Below, in pieces: positions 48,401 to 59,791 of a stretch of DNA of 64,000 bases. Both the position numbers and the translations under genes were made by a program. How positions within the stretch are numbered: position 1 is the stretch's first letter; each line of letters starts with the position of its first letter. The DNA comes from Patellaria atrata CBS 101060. Lineage: Eukaryota; Ascomycota; Dothideomycetes; Patellariales; Patellariaceae. The notes below the pieces were generated by a model, which was not told where the DNA came from, did no database searches, and was given only the letters and a program-made list of their open reading frames with translations. Location: assembly GCA_010093705.1 (NCBI GenBank), contig MU006108.1, positions 62,001 through 126,000 on the forward strand, given 5' to 3'.

Positions 48401-48682
48401 TCTGTAACAATTTGCATTATCCATTGTATTTGCTTGACTACACTGATCACTTTCTATGATGTAAGTTTTCTGCTCCTTATCTTTTCCTACTCTATCCAGG
48501 TTCCCCGGTATGCCGAGGTGCGAGTCAGAAAGCTCAATGCTTGCCTGGAAGCTGTTTCTGAGCTCTGCTGTCTTCCACAAGCTCCAATCGAAATCTGAAG
48601 CTCATTTCTGATTTAAGAGCTCATGTCCTCTCATTGAAACTGAAGCTTCGACCCTCGTCAAAAAGACATCTTTCTCGTCAAT
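45493..48682. other. 3.2-kb gene-free region
   Basis: AT-rich. The longest ATG frame, 46553-46822 (89 codons), has no recognisable motif. I saw no terminal repeats, transposase or reverse-transcriptase motifs. Its right end must hold the amine-oxidase promoter. Confidence 0.5.
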
Positions 48683-51222
48683 ATGCCTCGCTCATTATGC
48701 TTCCTTTTGGCTTTCAGCACTGCCGTTTCTGCCGCTTCCATCAGTGGTCGTGGCTCTGCTCTTCCTCCACTAGGCTATGAACGACGTCTCTTGCGTGATG
48801 CCCTCAACAAGAGAAGTTCGAATGATTCAGAAGGGTCTTGTATCACTTCTGAAGCTCCTACTGTGTCCGCTCCCAAGACGAATGTCTGGGCTCCGATCTC
48901 AGCCGAAGATAATCTAGCAGTCTGGAATTTGCTCCACGATCCTGCTTCTGGACTCAACTTGACCCACCCGGACGAAGCAACATTGACGGACAACTATGTC
49001 TTCTGGATCGATACACTGGTGAGTTGCGGGAAGTCGGACTGGAGACCAGTAGCTAATATCAGGTTCTAGCATACAAACAAGAGTTCAGTGATTCCATATC
49101 TAGACGGTGATGGTCCCGTTCCGCCAAAGTATGCGCGGACAATCATCTTCCGTGGTGGTCAGGAAGAACCAGATTCGCAAGAATTCATGGTTGGACCCCT
49201 TCCGGTATCTGCTGAAACCACTATCGAACCGCTTGACTATATCTATAACGGAGGTAGCGGTGGATCTGTTCCTTTCAATGCCCGCTATTTCGATGGAGTT
49301 AAAACTTCTGCTACAGACCCGCTCGTTATCTCGACTATGACCAATATCGCTGATATCACAGCTGCTTTGTTCCAAGGTGGGGTCTATTATGGATCGAGTA
49401 ACGAGAGCACGACTCTCACAGCGACATCGGGTACTCCTCAGAGCTTCGATGGGACTCAAGCTTTCAGAAACATTATGTTCAGGTTTCCTGGACCTGGTGA
49501 GTCTGACAAAAGCGGTTATATGGGATGAACCGTTTACTGATAAGTACTAGCGACATATATGACTCCCTTGGATTTTTTTTTACTTATTGACTGCACCGGT
49601 ACTGATCCCTCCAAATATTTTGTTAAGGGTTTCGTTACGAATGAGAGGTTCTTTGCCACTGAAGCTGAGCTACGTGCCGCATTTGAAGCCGGTGAAATTG
49701 CACAGGAATACGATCAAACACTTGATGCATCTTGGGCTCTTGTTGACTATAAACCCGAAATGGGCGTCCGTGAGCTTGAAGAGAGATTCGCACCTAATAG
49801 CATTGAGCTTGGCGGAAAGCGCTACAAGCTGGACAAGGAGCAGCAGTACATCGAATACATGGGCTGGAGCTTTTACATGTCCTTCACTCGGACGCTAGGA
49901 ATTATGTTTTACGACATCAAGTTTAAGGGTGAGCGTATCTTGTACGAGCTGTCTCTTCAAGAAGCTACGGCTCAGTACGGAGGCAACCAACCAAAGGCTG
50001 CTAACACCGTCTACCATGATACATACTACAGTCTCGGGGCTGAGATGGGTACACTCGTCGAGGGATTCGACTGCCCCTTTGGTTCAACGATGTGGAACAT
50101 TAGCTACCACGAGGGTAACCAAACAATTGTTAATCAAGACGCGCTTTGCATTTTCGAAACAGACATGAACTTCCCCATTTCCAGACATAGGGCTGGTGGT
50201 GGATCCAGCGATTACGGCTTCCGAAACTTAGGTACCGTCAAAGGTGCCATGCTTACCACTCGTGCTATCGCTACCGTCGGTAACTACGATTACATGTTCG
50301 ATTACTCGTTCCATCTTGATGGGTCACTGGAGCTTTCCGTTCGTGCTAGTGGCTATCTTCAATCTAGCTTCTATTATCCTGATCAGGGTAAATGGGGTCC
50401 TCGTATCCAACAGGCAACGCAAGGCTCCCTTCACGACCATATTTTAACGTTCAAGGGAGACTTTGACATTGTGGCTAGCTCGAATAGTTTGGAGGTAAGC
50501 AAACTCGTTTCCGTCAACCAAACTCAACCTTGGTTCCCCGAGCTCGGTGAATTTGAGCAGATGGAGATGGACGTGAGCTGTATGGAGAAAGAGCAGCAGT
50601 TCAATTGGGCACCTAACAACCAAGCTATGTATTGCATAGTCAACAAGAACGAGAAGAATGCCTGGGGAGAGAAGAGAGGTTACCGCATTGTTCCAGGTCG
50701 CAGCGACATACATCTTAGTGTGCTCAATTCACCTTGGTCGATGAAGAACACGGAATTTGCTAAAAGTCATCTCGCTGTTACGAGACAGCATGATAACGAG
50801 CCATTCGCGAATTCTGTACAGAACATCAACCTCCCACTGAAGCCGCAACAAGATTTCATGAAATTCTTCGATGATGAGTCAGTGGATGATGAGGATATTG
50901 TTCTCTGGTTCAATTTGGGGATGCATCATTTCACTCGCTCTGAAGGTTTGTCTCACAATAACTTGCCTGGTCAGTTGTAAGCATACACTAACTTTCGCTA
51001 GATGTCCCTGTTACTCTCTTCACTGAAGCGTTTTCCAGTATTGTTTTTGCTCCTCAGAATTTCTTTGATCGTGCTCAAGATGGCGATCTTTTGAACCGTA
51101 GGTGGATCGTACCGAACGAAGAGGGCGGCCTAGACTATGAAGATTACGGCGTCGAACTCGCCACTTGTGCTGTATCTCCAAGTGAGCCTGTGCTCAGTAT
51201 TGATAAGGTATTGGAATTGTAG
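48683..51222 (+). CDS. secreted copper amine oxidase
   Basis: Four exons (48683-49018, 49070-49496, 49551-50945, 51002-51222) give 792 residues. The enzyme oxidises primary amines to aldehydes with release of ammonia and hydrogen peroxide. A signal peptide (MPRSLCFLLAFSTAVSAAS) and a Lys-Arg site (DALNKRSS) point to secretion and kexin processing. The cofactor Tyr is Tyr500 in VGNYDYMF (motif NY[DE]Y, converted to topaquinone). Copper ligands: His549 and His551 in SLHDHIL, and His714 in GMHHFTRSEDVPVT; the SEDVPVT part is completed by the last exon. The catalytic-base region is YHDTYYSLGAEMG. Several N-glycosylation sites (NESTT, NISY, NQTI, NQTQ). All introns restore family residues. Confidence 0.95.
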
Positions 51223-51668
51223 ATCTACTACAAAATGACCTGTCGCGCAAGTTGAATGGAGAAGGGGGAATATTCAATGGGTGAGAAGTGAGGGAGGCAC
51301 CCGATTTTAATGCACGTTACGACTGATATTCATGATCTGACGCACATAATAGTACATAGACTGATGGGTACTGGGATGATAGATAGACTTAATTCAGAGT
51401 TTGAACACAATGGTTTCCACACATAGATAGTCACACAAGAGAAAGTCTGCTTAGCCTCATGTACGGTTGTCACGGTAAGGCTGATCTTTGTGTACTAGCA
51501 GTAATATCTGTCTGTTCCGGTTTCATCTCGACAATCTGATCTTTTGAGTTCCGTCCGTACTTGTAACCTACATATGCATCAACGCACAGCAACGTCAACC
51601 CCTCGACGCTCGGAACCAGGACCAACAGGTCACGCAACATGCCCCCCAATCCCTCAACTTTCGTCCCT
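51223..51668. other. intergenic between convergent amine oxidase and E3 ligase
   Basis: 446 bp between two converging stops; no gene seen. Confidence 0.6.
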
Positions 51669-53288
51669 TCAGCTCTTTTCATCGCCCCTAAACCGCTCCA
51701 ACAATCCAACATCCCATCCCTGAAATCGTCTCGCTGAGATCGGTAACAACTTCGCACTCTCCCTCAGCGTATCCCTCAATTGCGTTACCACCAGTGCCGG
51801 CAGCGTGAGTTCCTCGACCGACATGCTCTGCGTGTCCATCAGGAGAGCGGTGGGAGCTTCTTTCCTCCCTTCGGTCTGCCAGAAGATTTTCATGGCGCGG
51901 GTGGGATCGGTGCGTTTGGATGACAAGACGGAAGAGCAGATAAGGAGGGAAGGGGTGAAGATCCAAATCTGTGGAGGTTAGGAAGAGGGGGGCAGTCGGA
52001 GTGAGGAGAATTTCTTCATAGCATGGTGTATGAATGGTTGAGTATGGTGGAGGACAGTTACATAGACTTACCAGAAGTGACTCTTTTTCAGCATCATCGT
52101 CCCTATCGCTGCTATCGACGCGAAATTTGCGCACACCTTGGCTCTCGACGAGCGTTATGAACAGCGCGGAGAGCCATTTCTGCATACTGTAGTACTGGCG
52201 TCGTGGCTTTGCAAAAGCGATGGTGAGACTCCATTTATAGAGCTTGTAGCCCTCTGCACGAGTATCGAAAAGTCCAAGGACGGAATTACAAGATGAGCAC
52301 AGGAGCAGTGGATCATGGTTATGATTATGGGAGGAAGAAGACTTTTGTATTATCTGCTCCTATCTAAATTAGCGCATGAACGCTCATTTTACGGTATGTA
52401 TCTCTAATTTCCCCGGCCAAAGTAACAACTTGAACAGAGGCCTGAGGAATAAAGGAGACGATGACTAGACCCGCTAAGTCACCCGTCCGAAGAGGGTAGC
52501 AGAGCAGGTCTGGTCTATTTACTCTCGGGCGAGTGTATCGGGTAATTGAAGTCACCAGGCCGACCGGAGACCGGTCGGGACTTACTCCCTTCTTCAGGCC
52601 CATGAAAAGCATTACAGTATAGGGTAATAGATCATATGTAGATGGCACAAGGCTGACCTACTTTGACACCGCTACAGTCCTCGTGGTCGAGTAGCAGATA
52701 CGAAAGATCAACAAGGCCAGTACCTTGCGAAGCAGTCAGTTCGGTAGAAGCAGCATAGCCCTTTTCCTGACCAACTGTGTGGTGCTGATGTTCGTGTGGT
52801 TTATGACAGTGCCAAAAGTCCATCATCTCGGCCCAGTTTTCGCTGGGCAGATCTTTCCACTGTCCGATAGCATCAGATTTGACGAGTTCATTGCTACATT
52901 CTAGACACGAAATCCTTTTCGCATCGTCCATTGAGGTTGCGGACCAAGGGACTGCATTTGCTCCCTCATCTGCGCTTGCTTCCCCGTACTGGAGTAACCC
53001 AGCGGCCTTCTCTTCAAGCTGTAGTCGTAGGGTTAGTTCCTTGGAAGGGGTAGCTGGAAGTGTTAGTGAGGCAGAACCACCGCCAGATATCTTGGTCGGT
53101 AGGCGTATGCTTGCAAATTTGCCTTCATGGGTGAGCGTAATCCATTCACCGTCGGTTGACAGCGAAGCTTTAGTTTCTTCGTTTGACTCTGTACGTAAAG
53201 AAGCGAAGAAGGATATCGTACGTATGTTTAGGAGAAGCTCAGCGTAAAGTTCTATGTGTGAATCCGCGTCGGATTCGGACTCTCCCAT
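51669..53288 (-). CDS. HECT-like E3 ubiquitin ligase (UBE3D / E2-binding protein family)
   Basis: I join three exons, 53288-52662, 52341-52072 and 51968-51669, for 398 residues. The family (HECT_2) binds E2 enzymes and cyclin B in vertebrates. Landmarks: ISCLECSNELV (CxxC), LPSENWAEMMDFWHCHKPHE, a Gly-Leu-Val-Asp-Leu block, DPLLLCSSCNSVLGLF, GYKLYKWSLTIAF, IWIFTPSLLICSS, AMKIFWQTEG, and the C-terminus LLPISARRFQGWDVGLLERF. That ending is what I remember as typical. Exon one and two are joined over a 320-nt intron, long for this genome; the exact acceptor is uncertain (an in-frame alternative lies 18 nt upstream), and a small additional exon cannot be excluded. All exon sums keep frame. Confidence 0.82.
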
Positions 53289-54232
53289 TATTGTTGAATT
53301 TATTGACGGGTGTGGTCCGGGTTAGGTTTGCGCTTTGCAGTTGGGAAAGTGTAGTGTGCGCACGGGCGTCTTCGACGCAAACATTTGTCCAAATGAAGCA
53401 GACAAGCCAAACAAGCCAAACAAACCAAACAAGGGGTCCTGTACAGTTCGAATTGAACTTCTTGGCGTTTCGTCTCCATCCCTACATATCAGTTCATCAC
53501 CCGTTCCTCTATGTACCATAGCAACTATCTCGTGCTCCAGCTCTCTACAAAGCGGATACTTTTGATCGTGCATCTTGTCATCTTGAAGCCTCTTGAGGCT
53601 CAGAATCAATCGAAACGGTTCACAGAATGTGCTCTCCGATTTCGTTCAAAGAGACCGCTAGGCCGTAAGTCTGTAACGCGAACGTCTCATCCCCTGATCT
53701 CCAACACCAAACGTCGCAGAGTCGTCACCAGCGCCACGCGAGACCGATATGAGACCTCTTCTATTCCTCTTCCGTTTAAAACTGAACTTTTACTCCTCAG
53801 AGTGGCTCACCATCTTCAACCCAATTCCATCTTGGCCATAAGGAAACGACCAGGGCACGGGCGTTTAAGTCCGCCTAGAACAAAAACATACCAAACTCCC
53901 CTGATGATTACGATCGTGAGACCCGGTTTACCATGTAATGATGTGCAGGGGACTTTCGTTCTCATTTCTCAATGCCTTTTTTTTTTATCGAGTCTCTTGA
54001 GTCCGTGACGCCTAGGTTTTGCGTCTTCAGCTCCGACTCGTGTTTTTTCCTTTCCCATTCATCTTTCCTTTGAATCTTCATTCGTCGTTTGGGCAAAGTC
54101 TTTCGACTTTTTGTCGTATTCGTTCGTTCTTTTCTACAGCTGGTCTGCTTAGCGGTCTGTGACTGATTACACTCCTTTCTATTATATATTTATTTCGATG
54201 CATTTGTCTAGCAAGACCAGAACACGATTACA
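53289..54232. other. divergent intergenic region, E3 ligase and repeat-protein gene
   Basis: 944 bp. A plus frame of 165 codons (53511-54008) has no motif and Arg/Leu-rich composition; taken as chance. T-rich stretch near 53980 and pyrimidine-rich sequence before 54200 look like a 5' UTR of the secreted repeat protein. Confidence 0.45.
53403..53433. repeat. 9-bp tandem repeat, about 3.5 copies
   Basis: Unit AAGCCAAAC (once AAACCAAAC), about 115 bp upstream of the E3 ligase start codon on the opposite strand. Confidence 0.85.
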
Positions 54233-57078
54233 ATGAAAAGGATAAAACTAGCCAGCGCTTGGATGAGCGTCGTCGCGATAGGGATCCTATGGCTGCCAAC
54301 GGTACGGAATAAGATAGTGAATTCGGGAGAGCGTAGTTTGACATATTGCAGGTCCGAGGTCGTTTTCCACAGCGCATCATTCCAGATGATCACGATGCGA
54401 AAGGTATTTTTCATGCGAACCACAATGCGAAAGGAATATTTCACGTCAGGGACGCCAACGGCGAATTGCCCGCTGTAGTTCCTGAAGTAGCTCCTGAGTA
54501 TGCAATCCCATTATACGCCCACGACGTAACCAACGATTCTAACATTCAGAAAAGAGGACCAATGTCCATCGATGCAGTCCAAGTCGAGACCAGTCCCGCG
54601 TTGGGGCCCAGTATGACAACGGATGTTGAGCATATTCCTTCCCCAGAAGTATCTCAGCCCGTGGAAACAACGTCGTGCAGTACCGAAATAGCCGTGATAA
54701 CCCATGAACCATCGATCGTTGTAGAATCCGTCACTCAAGAACTTCCTATGACGTCCCATGTACCACCAACAGAACATGTCGTATCAGTTAACTCGCATCC
54801 CGTGGAATCAACATCGTATAGCAGCGAATCTATCGTGGCAGAAGTACCCATGGAGTCTCATGTACCGCCTCCGGAACATGTCATACCTGTTGAGAGCATC
54901 TCATCTCCCGAACACACTCCCGAAGGCGAAACCACGATGTACCTTTGGCCTGAAATAACTGGCGAGACCGAAGCCCTGTTGCCGATCTATACATCAATCA
55001 TTGAGCACCCTCCCATTGAAGAGCAGTCGATCCCTATTGTCTCTGAACCCATGCAGACTCACCCGATAGCGGTAGTCTCTACAGCACATATAATGCAGCC
55101 TCACGAGACGACAATCGCTGATATTGCAGTATCAACGCATCCGGTTGTAGTAGAAACGGTAGTGCATCCACCACCTCCCCATGAGACTCTAGTTGTAGAG
55201 GTTACCCCGGTAGCCTCATCACCACCTCCACATGAGGTAGCACCTGTCCAGGAAACAATGCCGGTCCATGAGACTATGCCGCCGGTGCATATGACGATGC
55301 CAGTCCAAGAGATCATGCCAGTTCATGAGACGATACTGCCGGTCCAAGAGACAATGCCACCGATTCATGAGACGATGATGCCTCCGGTCCACGAGACGAT
55401 GCCGCCGCCAGAACTCCACGAAACGATGCCACCGCTTCAAGAGACGATGCCACCAGTAGTCCATGAGACGATGCCACCAGTAGTCCATGAGACGATGCCA
55501 CCAGTAGTCCATGAGACGATGCCACCAGTAGTCCANNNNNNNNNNNNNNNNNNNNNNNNNNNNNNNNNNNNNNNNNNNNNNNNNNNNNNNNNNNNNNNNN
55601 NNNNNNNNNNNNNNNNNNNNNNNNNNNNNNNNNNNNNNNNNNNNNNNNNNNNNNNNNNNNNNNNNNNNNNNNNNNNNNNNNNNNNNNNNNNNNNNNNNNN
55701 NNNNNNNNNNNNNNNNNNNNNNNNNNNNNNNNNNNNNNNNNNNNNNNNNNNNNNNNNNNNNNNNNNNNNNGAGACGATGCCACCAGTAGTCCATGAGACG
55801 ATGCCACCAGTAGTCCATGAGACGATGCCACCAGTAGTCCATGAGACGATGCCACCAGTAGTCCATGAGACGATGCCAGTACATGAGACAATCCCAATTG
55901 CGGTTGCTCCTCCTCAAGAGCACACTCCGGAAATGCCTATTCATACCCCTCCCGTACATCCACCGATGCAAACTTTGGTTATTGTTGAATCAGTTCCCGT
56001 CATGGTCCATCCTATCCCTAGCGTAGTGGTTGTTTCTACCCCGATGCATGAAATTCCAATGCAGACTCACGTCACTACAGTCAAAGTACCCGTTGTATCT
56101 CATCCACCTGCTGAAAACGTTCATATTCCGGCAGAGTCACCGGAACCTGAGGTGCCCGTCCAAGGAGTCACCGTAACACATCACACAACGCAAAGAGTAA
56201 CGCAATTAATCACAATCACCGAGACAATGAACGGTCTGGTTTCAGTTTACACTGTAAGTGGATAATTCCTGAAAAGCTTACATCATGTGTTGAATTATAT
56301 TAACGTACTATAGTCCGATCTCGCGATACTTTCCTCTCAGACTTTTGCCCTCCAACCTCCCGTTGAAACTGTTCCGGTTCTTATGTCGATGCCACTGCCT
56401 TCAATTATTGCTCCCTCGCTCATACCTTTACCATCTCCCTCAGTGGAAGCATTCTGCAAATGTCACTGCGTGTGCCCTCCCGGCTCTTTTGACCCAAATT
56501 TAATTCAATATGCACCGCAGCACCCCATGGTGGATGCTCCCTCAGCTTATTTACCTGAAATAAGCTCGAACGTGGTCTCATCAGCGCTTCCAACCCTAAC
56601 CACTCTATTAACGGCTCCGTCCAGCTCCGTGATTGCGGAAGAAATAACGACTTCCATATTCGAACTCACTCTCGACGTTAGCGGGGCAGAATCATCTCCA
56701 ATATCGACCTCTGCTCCCGAGAGCGTAGCGGATGCATCTTTCGCGTTATCAGCACCAGCAACCACCGAATCTCCGCCCAGTGAGACCACGATCGAGCCCA
56801 CGACATCCTCTGAGATCCCTGCAACAACAGAAGTACCTGCGAACACATCAACTGCTCCCCCCTCAACAGTTGCTGAGTCTACCACCGAGGAAGCCCCACC
56901 GGAAGTGACAACGGCGATACCGGATGAAGCTCTACAGCAAGCTTCTTCACTTCTCGCCGCGGCGAGTAGCATCGGCAACGAGCTACCGTTTGACATCAAT
57001 ACATTCCAGTTGCTACCGAGCGTCGCCGTCGGTCTTGGACCCGGAAGATTGAGGAGAAGGGTGATGAGACCAACATGA
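54233..57078 (+). CDS. secreted Pro/Val/Thr-rich protein with ETMPPVVH tandem repeats
   Basis: Three exons (54233-54301, 54352-56253, 56314-57078) give about 911 residues as assembled, including the N run. Exon one encodes a signal peptide (MKRIKLASAWMSVVAIGILW). Then DDHDAKGIFHANHNAKGIFH, a small internal duplication, and a dibasic site in NIQKRGPMS that kexin could cut. The centre is rich in Pro, Val, Glu, Thr and His, becoming a perfect eight-residue array ETMPPVVH. After the second intron comes a Cys cluster (FCKCHCVCPPGSFDP) and a Ser/Thr/Pro-rich region, ending GPGRLRRRVMRPT. No transmembrane segment or GPI signal is visible. Such architecture suits a cell-wall or surface protein, but no domain is recognised and function is unknown. 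The third exon has two possible acceptors, 27 nt apart. Confidence 0.75.
55441..55866. repeat. 24-bp coding minisatellite (ETMPPVVH)
   Basis: Identical 24-bp units: three complete copies plus 23 of 24 bases to the left of the N run, and four complete copies to its right. Copies match at every base including silent positions, so expansion is recent. Imperfect relatives (HETMP, QETMP variants) extend left to about 55246. Confidence 0.95.
55536..55770. other. assembly gap (235 N) inside the coding repeat
   Basis: 235 undetermined bases within the 24-bp array. The true copy number of the repeat is therefore unknown. Confidence 1.
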
Positions 57079-57567
57079 GTCGTGGTGCGGGTTTTATGAG
57101 CGTGGATTTCCTTTTGTTAGCTTGCGATGAATATTCTTTATGTAATAATACCCAAGATGCGCTTTATTTGTGTTGGGCCACTGTGTAGGATAATGGAACT
57201 CGGTACCGAAGAAGCTATCTGAGGAGAGGGGAATTGAGCGTTCAATTCGCCAAGGACGATATTGAGTGTACACAACTTGGGCAAAGAGGTTGCTAGGCCT
57301 GATAAGGGCAGGTGATAGCAAAGACGAGAGGATTACCGCATCATCGTAGCAAAGGGGCCATTCTATGCACATGTATGGCACATCCTAAAATATACGATTA
57401 CATTCCACAAGATTGACCGTATAAGTCACATCTCTCTTTCTATCCATATGTAGTTCCGAAATGCTACATGTCTCTCCCACCTCGCCGCCATTCCCCTCTT
57501 GATACCAGTATCAGTTACACGATTTCCAGCACACCCAAGATATCCAAGTTTCTTTGCTCCAAATCTC
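57079..57567. other. intergenic between convergent genes
   Basis: 489 bp between converging stops; no gene seen. Confidence 0.6.
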
Positions 57568-58329
57568 CTACGCCTCCTCAAGCCTGCCCATCATATCCCG
57601 CATATCCCTCTTCATCTCGGCCATCCCCTGCCTCACGCCCTCCAAGCGATTCTTCCGCTCCGCGATCTTCTCCCTCATTTTCTCCATCACCCGCTTCTTC
57701 CTCTCGATCCGCCTGTCGAACCGCTCGAAACTCGCTTGTAGCTCCTCCCACTCGTCTTCGAGGACTAAGCGGCGTTTTGGACCTTCCTTCCTCAAACCGT
57801 TCGGCGGCTTCGGCTTCAGTATCGTGGCGGTGGGCGCACTTTTCTTCCTGGAGTTCGCGTTCACGTTTGAGGACTCCTGCATAGGTGGTGAGCTCTCGGT
57901 TTTCCGTTCCCCCGGCACGATGTGGGTGTGAGTGTCTGTTTGGGTGACGTCCTTTTCGGATTTGAGCTCTTCGCCGTCTGATTCTTCGTCGGAGGGCGTG
58001 AGAAGATTTATGATGCAGGGGGGTGGGCGGCGGGGTGGGGAGCCTACTGCAGAAGTGGAAAGGTTATTGGGGGGGTTCTAAGAAAAAGAGTTTGCGTTTG
58101 CGTTTGGGTGTAGGTTTTGGAGGGGTGGTAGGAAGGAAGGGGAGAAAGGGGGCGTACGTCGTTTGATTGGCATGTCCTCTTGTGGGCTGGGTGCGCTGTG
58201 ACGATGCGGTTGGGCGGTCGAGTGACCGGGGACTTTGGATGACTGGGCGTCGCGCTGCCAGATGCGTTTCATTGTTGACGTTTGGTTTTGACCGGAGCGG
58301 AGACGCGCTGTTTGCTTGATTCGTGCCAT
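57568..58329 (-). CDS. coiled-coil protein with a histone H3-tail-like N-terminus
   Basis: Two exons (58329-58158 and 58046-57568, 111-nt intron) give 216 residues. The start, MARIKQTARLRSG, matches the H3 tail (ARTKQTARKSTG) at 8 of 12 positions after Met removal, with Lys4 and Arg8 kept but Thr3 replaced by Ile and Lys9 by Leu. The start codon sits in an excellent context (ACCATGG). The middle is basic and polar, with an acidic patch after LLTPSDEESDGEEL. The C-terminal third is a long charged helix, a likely coiled coil: LVLEDEWEELQASFERFDRR, then VMEKMREKIAERKNRLEGVR, ending MRDMMGRLEEA. The intron join keeps a single frame (KRLGSPPRRPPP). It is not a histone: no histone fold is present. 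Function unknown; an H3-reader partner is the obvious guess. Confidence 0.78.
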
Positions 58330-59791
58330 GGTTACGACGGGTTGGGTATGTTTTGTAGAAAATATAGAGAGATCCGTTCTGTGGATTGAGGTTCACATAA
58401 GGTAGATCTTGTGGTTGGAAGAATGGGGAGGACGTAGGGTTAACCCCCTAGAGAGGGGGGGGAACCCGGGGGGGGGGGGTGCGAGGGCGAGATGAGTCAA
58501 TGTTGCGGTGTCTCGATCACTGAGTAAGTGCTTATCGAACCAAACGGAGATTTCAGCCAGAGGGCCCCGCTGATATGAGAGAGATGGTTTCTGGGAGTGC
58601 GGTATTGAGGAGGTTGGGGTTGAGGGGGGACATGTGGACGTAAGGGGCTATGACTATCGGCTGAGGCACGTGAAGATGTTGGTAGGTGGTACGTATAAAG
58701 GTGCAAGTATATAGGAGATTTGGGGCCTGGTGTGGAGGATCGGTTCGTACGGTGCTGTTTCTGTGATATGGTATCTGTAGATGGTGCGCTTGACTTGTAA
58801 TACCAACGCGTAGTAGTTCCTAAGTTATGTTAAACCGGTATTCAGTCTCACATTCTGCTTCTGAAAACCAACCACGAGGAGATCCGTATTAGTATAAAAC
58901 CTGGATCCATAACTATATTCATAAGGTGAAGATACTTACAATGTCATAGACTACGCCAAAGAATTAGAAGTCTACACTCAGCTGCTAAACTTTCTTACCT
59001 CTTCCGAACACCCAGTGTAAAGTTCCTCCTCCATTCTCCTGACATGTTGATTGGTAAAGGAAAGGAATCCTCCATCAAAGAATTACTAGCTGATTTTAAC
59101 GACCAGATACGGCGATGGTGGGGCAAAAGGAGAATATTCAATCGATACGAGGTCCTTATAACCGCTAAGCTTCTTGAAATTATATAGGTCGTATACGGAA
59201 AACCAGCGTTTGGACTTGTGCTTTAACATCTAAAAGCCGGGAACCCATTTCTTTGTCCTCGACCAAGTATTTATCATGTCTATAGTGATGTGGGTTTGTT
59301 CCACAGTACGAGTAAACTCAACTCATATTCTCCCTAGAGACAACAGTCCGGTAAGCTAGAAGTACAATGACAAGATATCACACACGATGGGGCAAAATAT
59401 AGGTATAATTCTAAAAGCAAAAATTATGAAAATATCCGTACTCATTAACACTTCCAAGGTGAGGCCACGCGAGAAGAGGCTTTTCGAAGCCACTCACCGA
59501 ACAATGAAATCCTCCCCCAATCTCATCTCAATCTCCCAAATCAAGACAATGAAAAATGATGGATTTGTATAATGAACACGATTCTATAACTTACCTCAGA
59601 CTCTTGCACTTTCGATCACCATTCCGTGATTATTACCCACATTCGTTTTGCTCGCTAGGAGCCGTACACTCATTACTGATTACCCTGAGAACCATACGCA
59701 ATCATTGCATTTCAGAGCAATTTCTCTCTTCCAGTCTTGTCTAAAGCAGGCTTCGATTAGAGACCAAGATTCTAGAATATAACTTCTCAAC
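58330..59791. other. intergenic between divergent coiled-coil and tyrosinase genes
   Basis: 1.46 kb with both promoters. Small frames only (for example 59387-59572). Contains the G-rich tract listed separately. Nothing else recognised. Confidence 0.5.
58449..58480 (+). repeat. G-rich tract, possible G-quadruplex
   Basis: On the plus strand, runs of eight and eleven or more Gs are separated by AACCC, about 120 bp upstream of the minus-strand coiled-coil gene. Run length may also be a sequencing soft spot. Confidence 0.6.

Noticed and set aside
55441-55866. CRISPR-like array
   Set aside because: Units are contiguous, without spacers, and encode protein in frame; it is a coding minisatellite in a eukaryote.
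55219-55971. Minus-strand open frames through the repeat array
   Set aside because: They are open only because the 24-bp repeat contains no stop on that strand; no start, signal peptide or splice context supports them.
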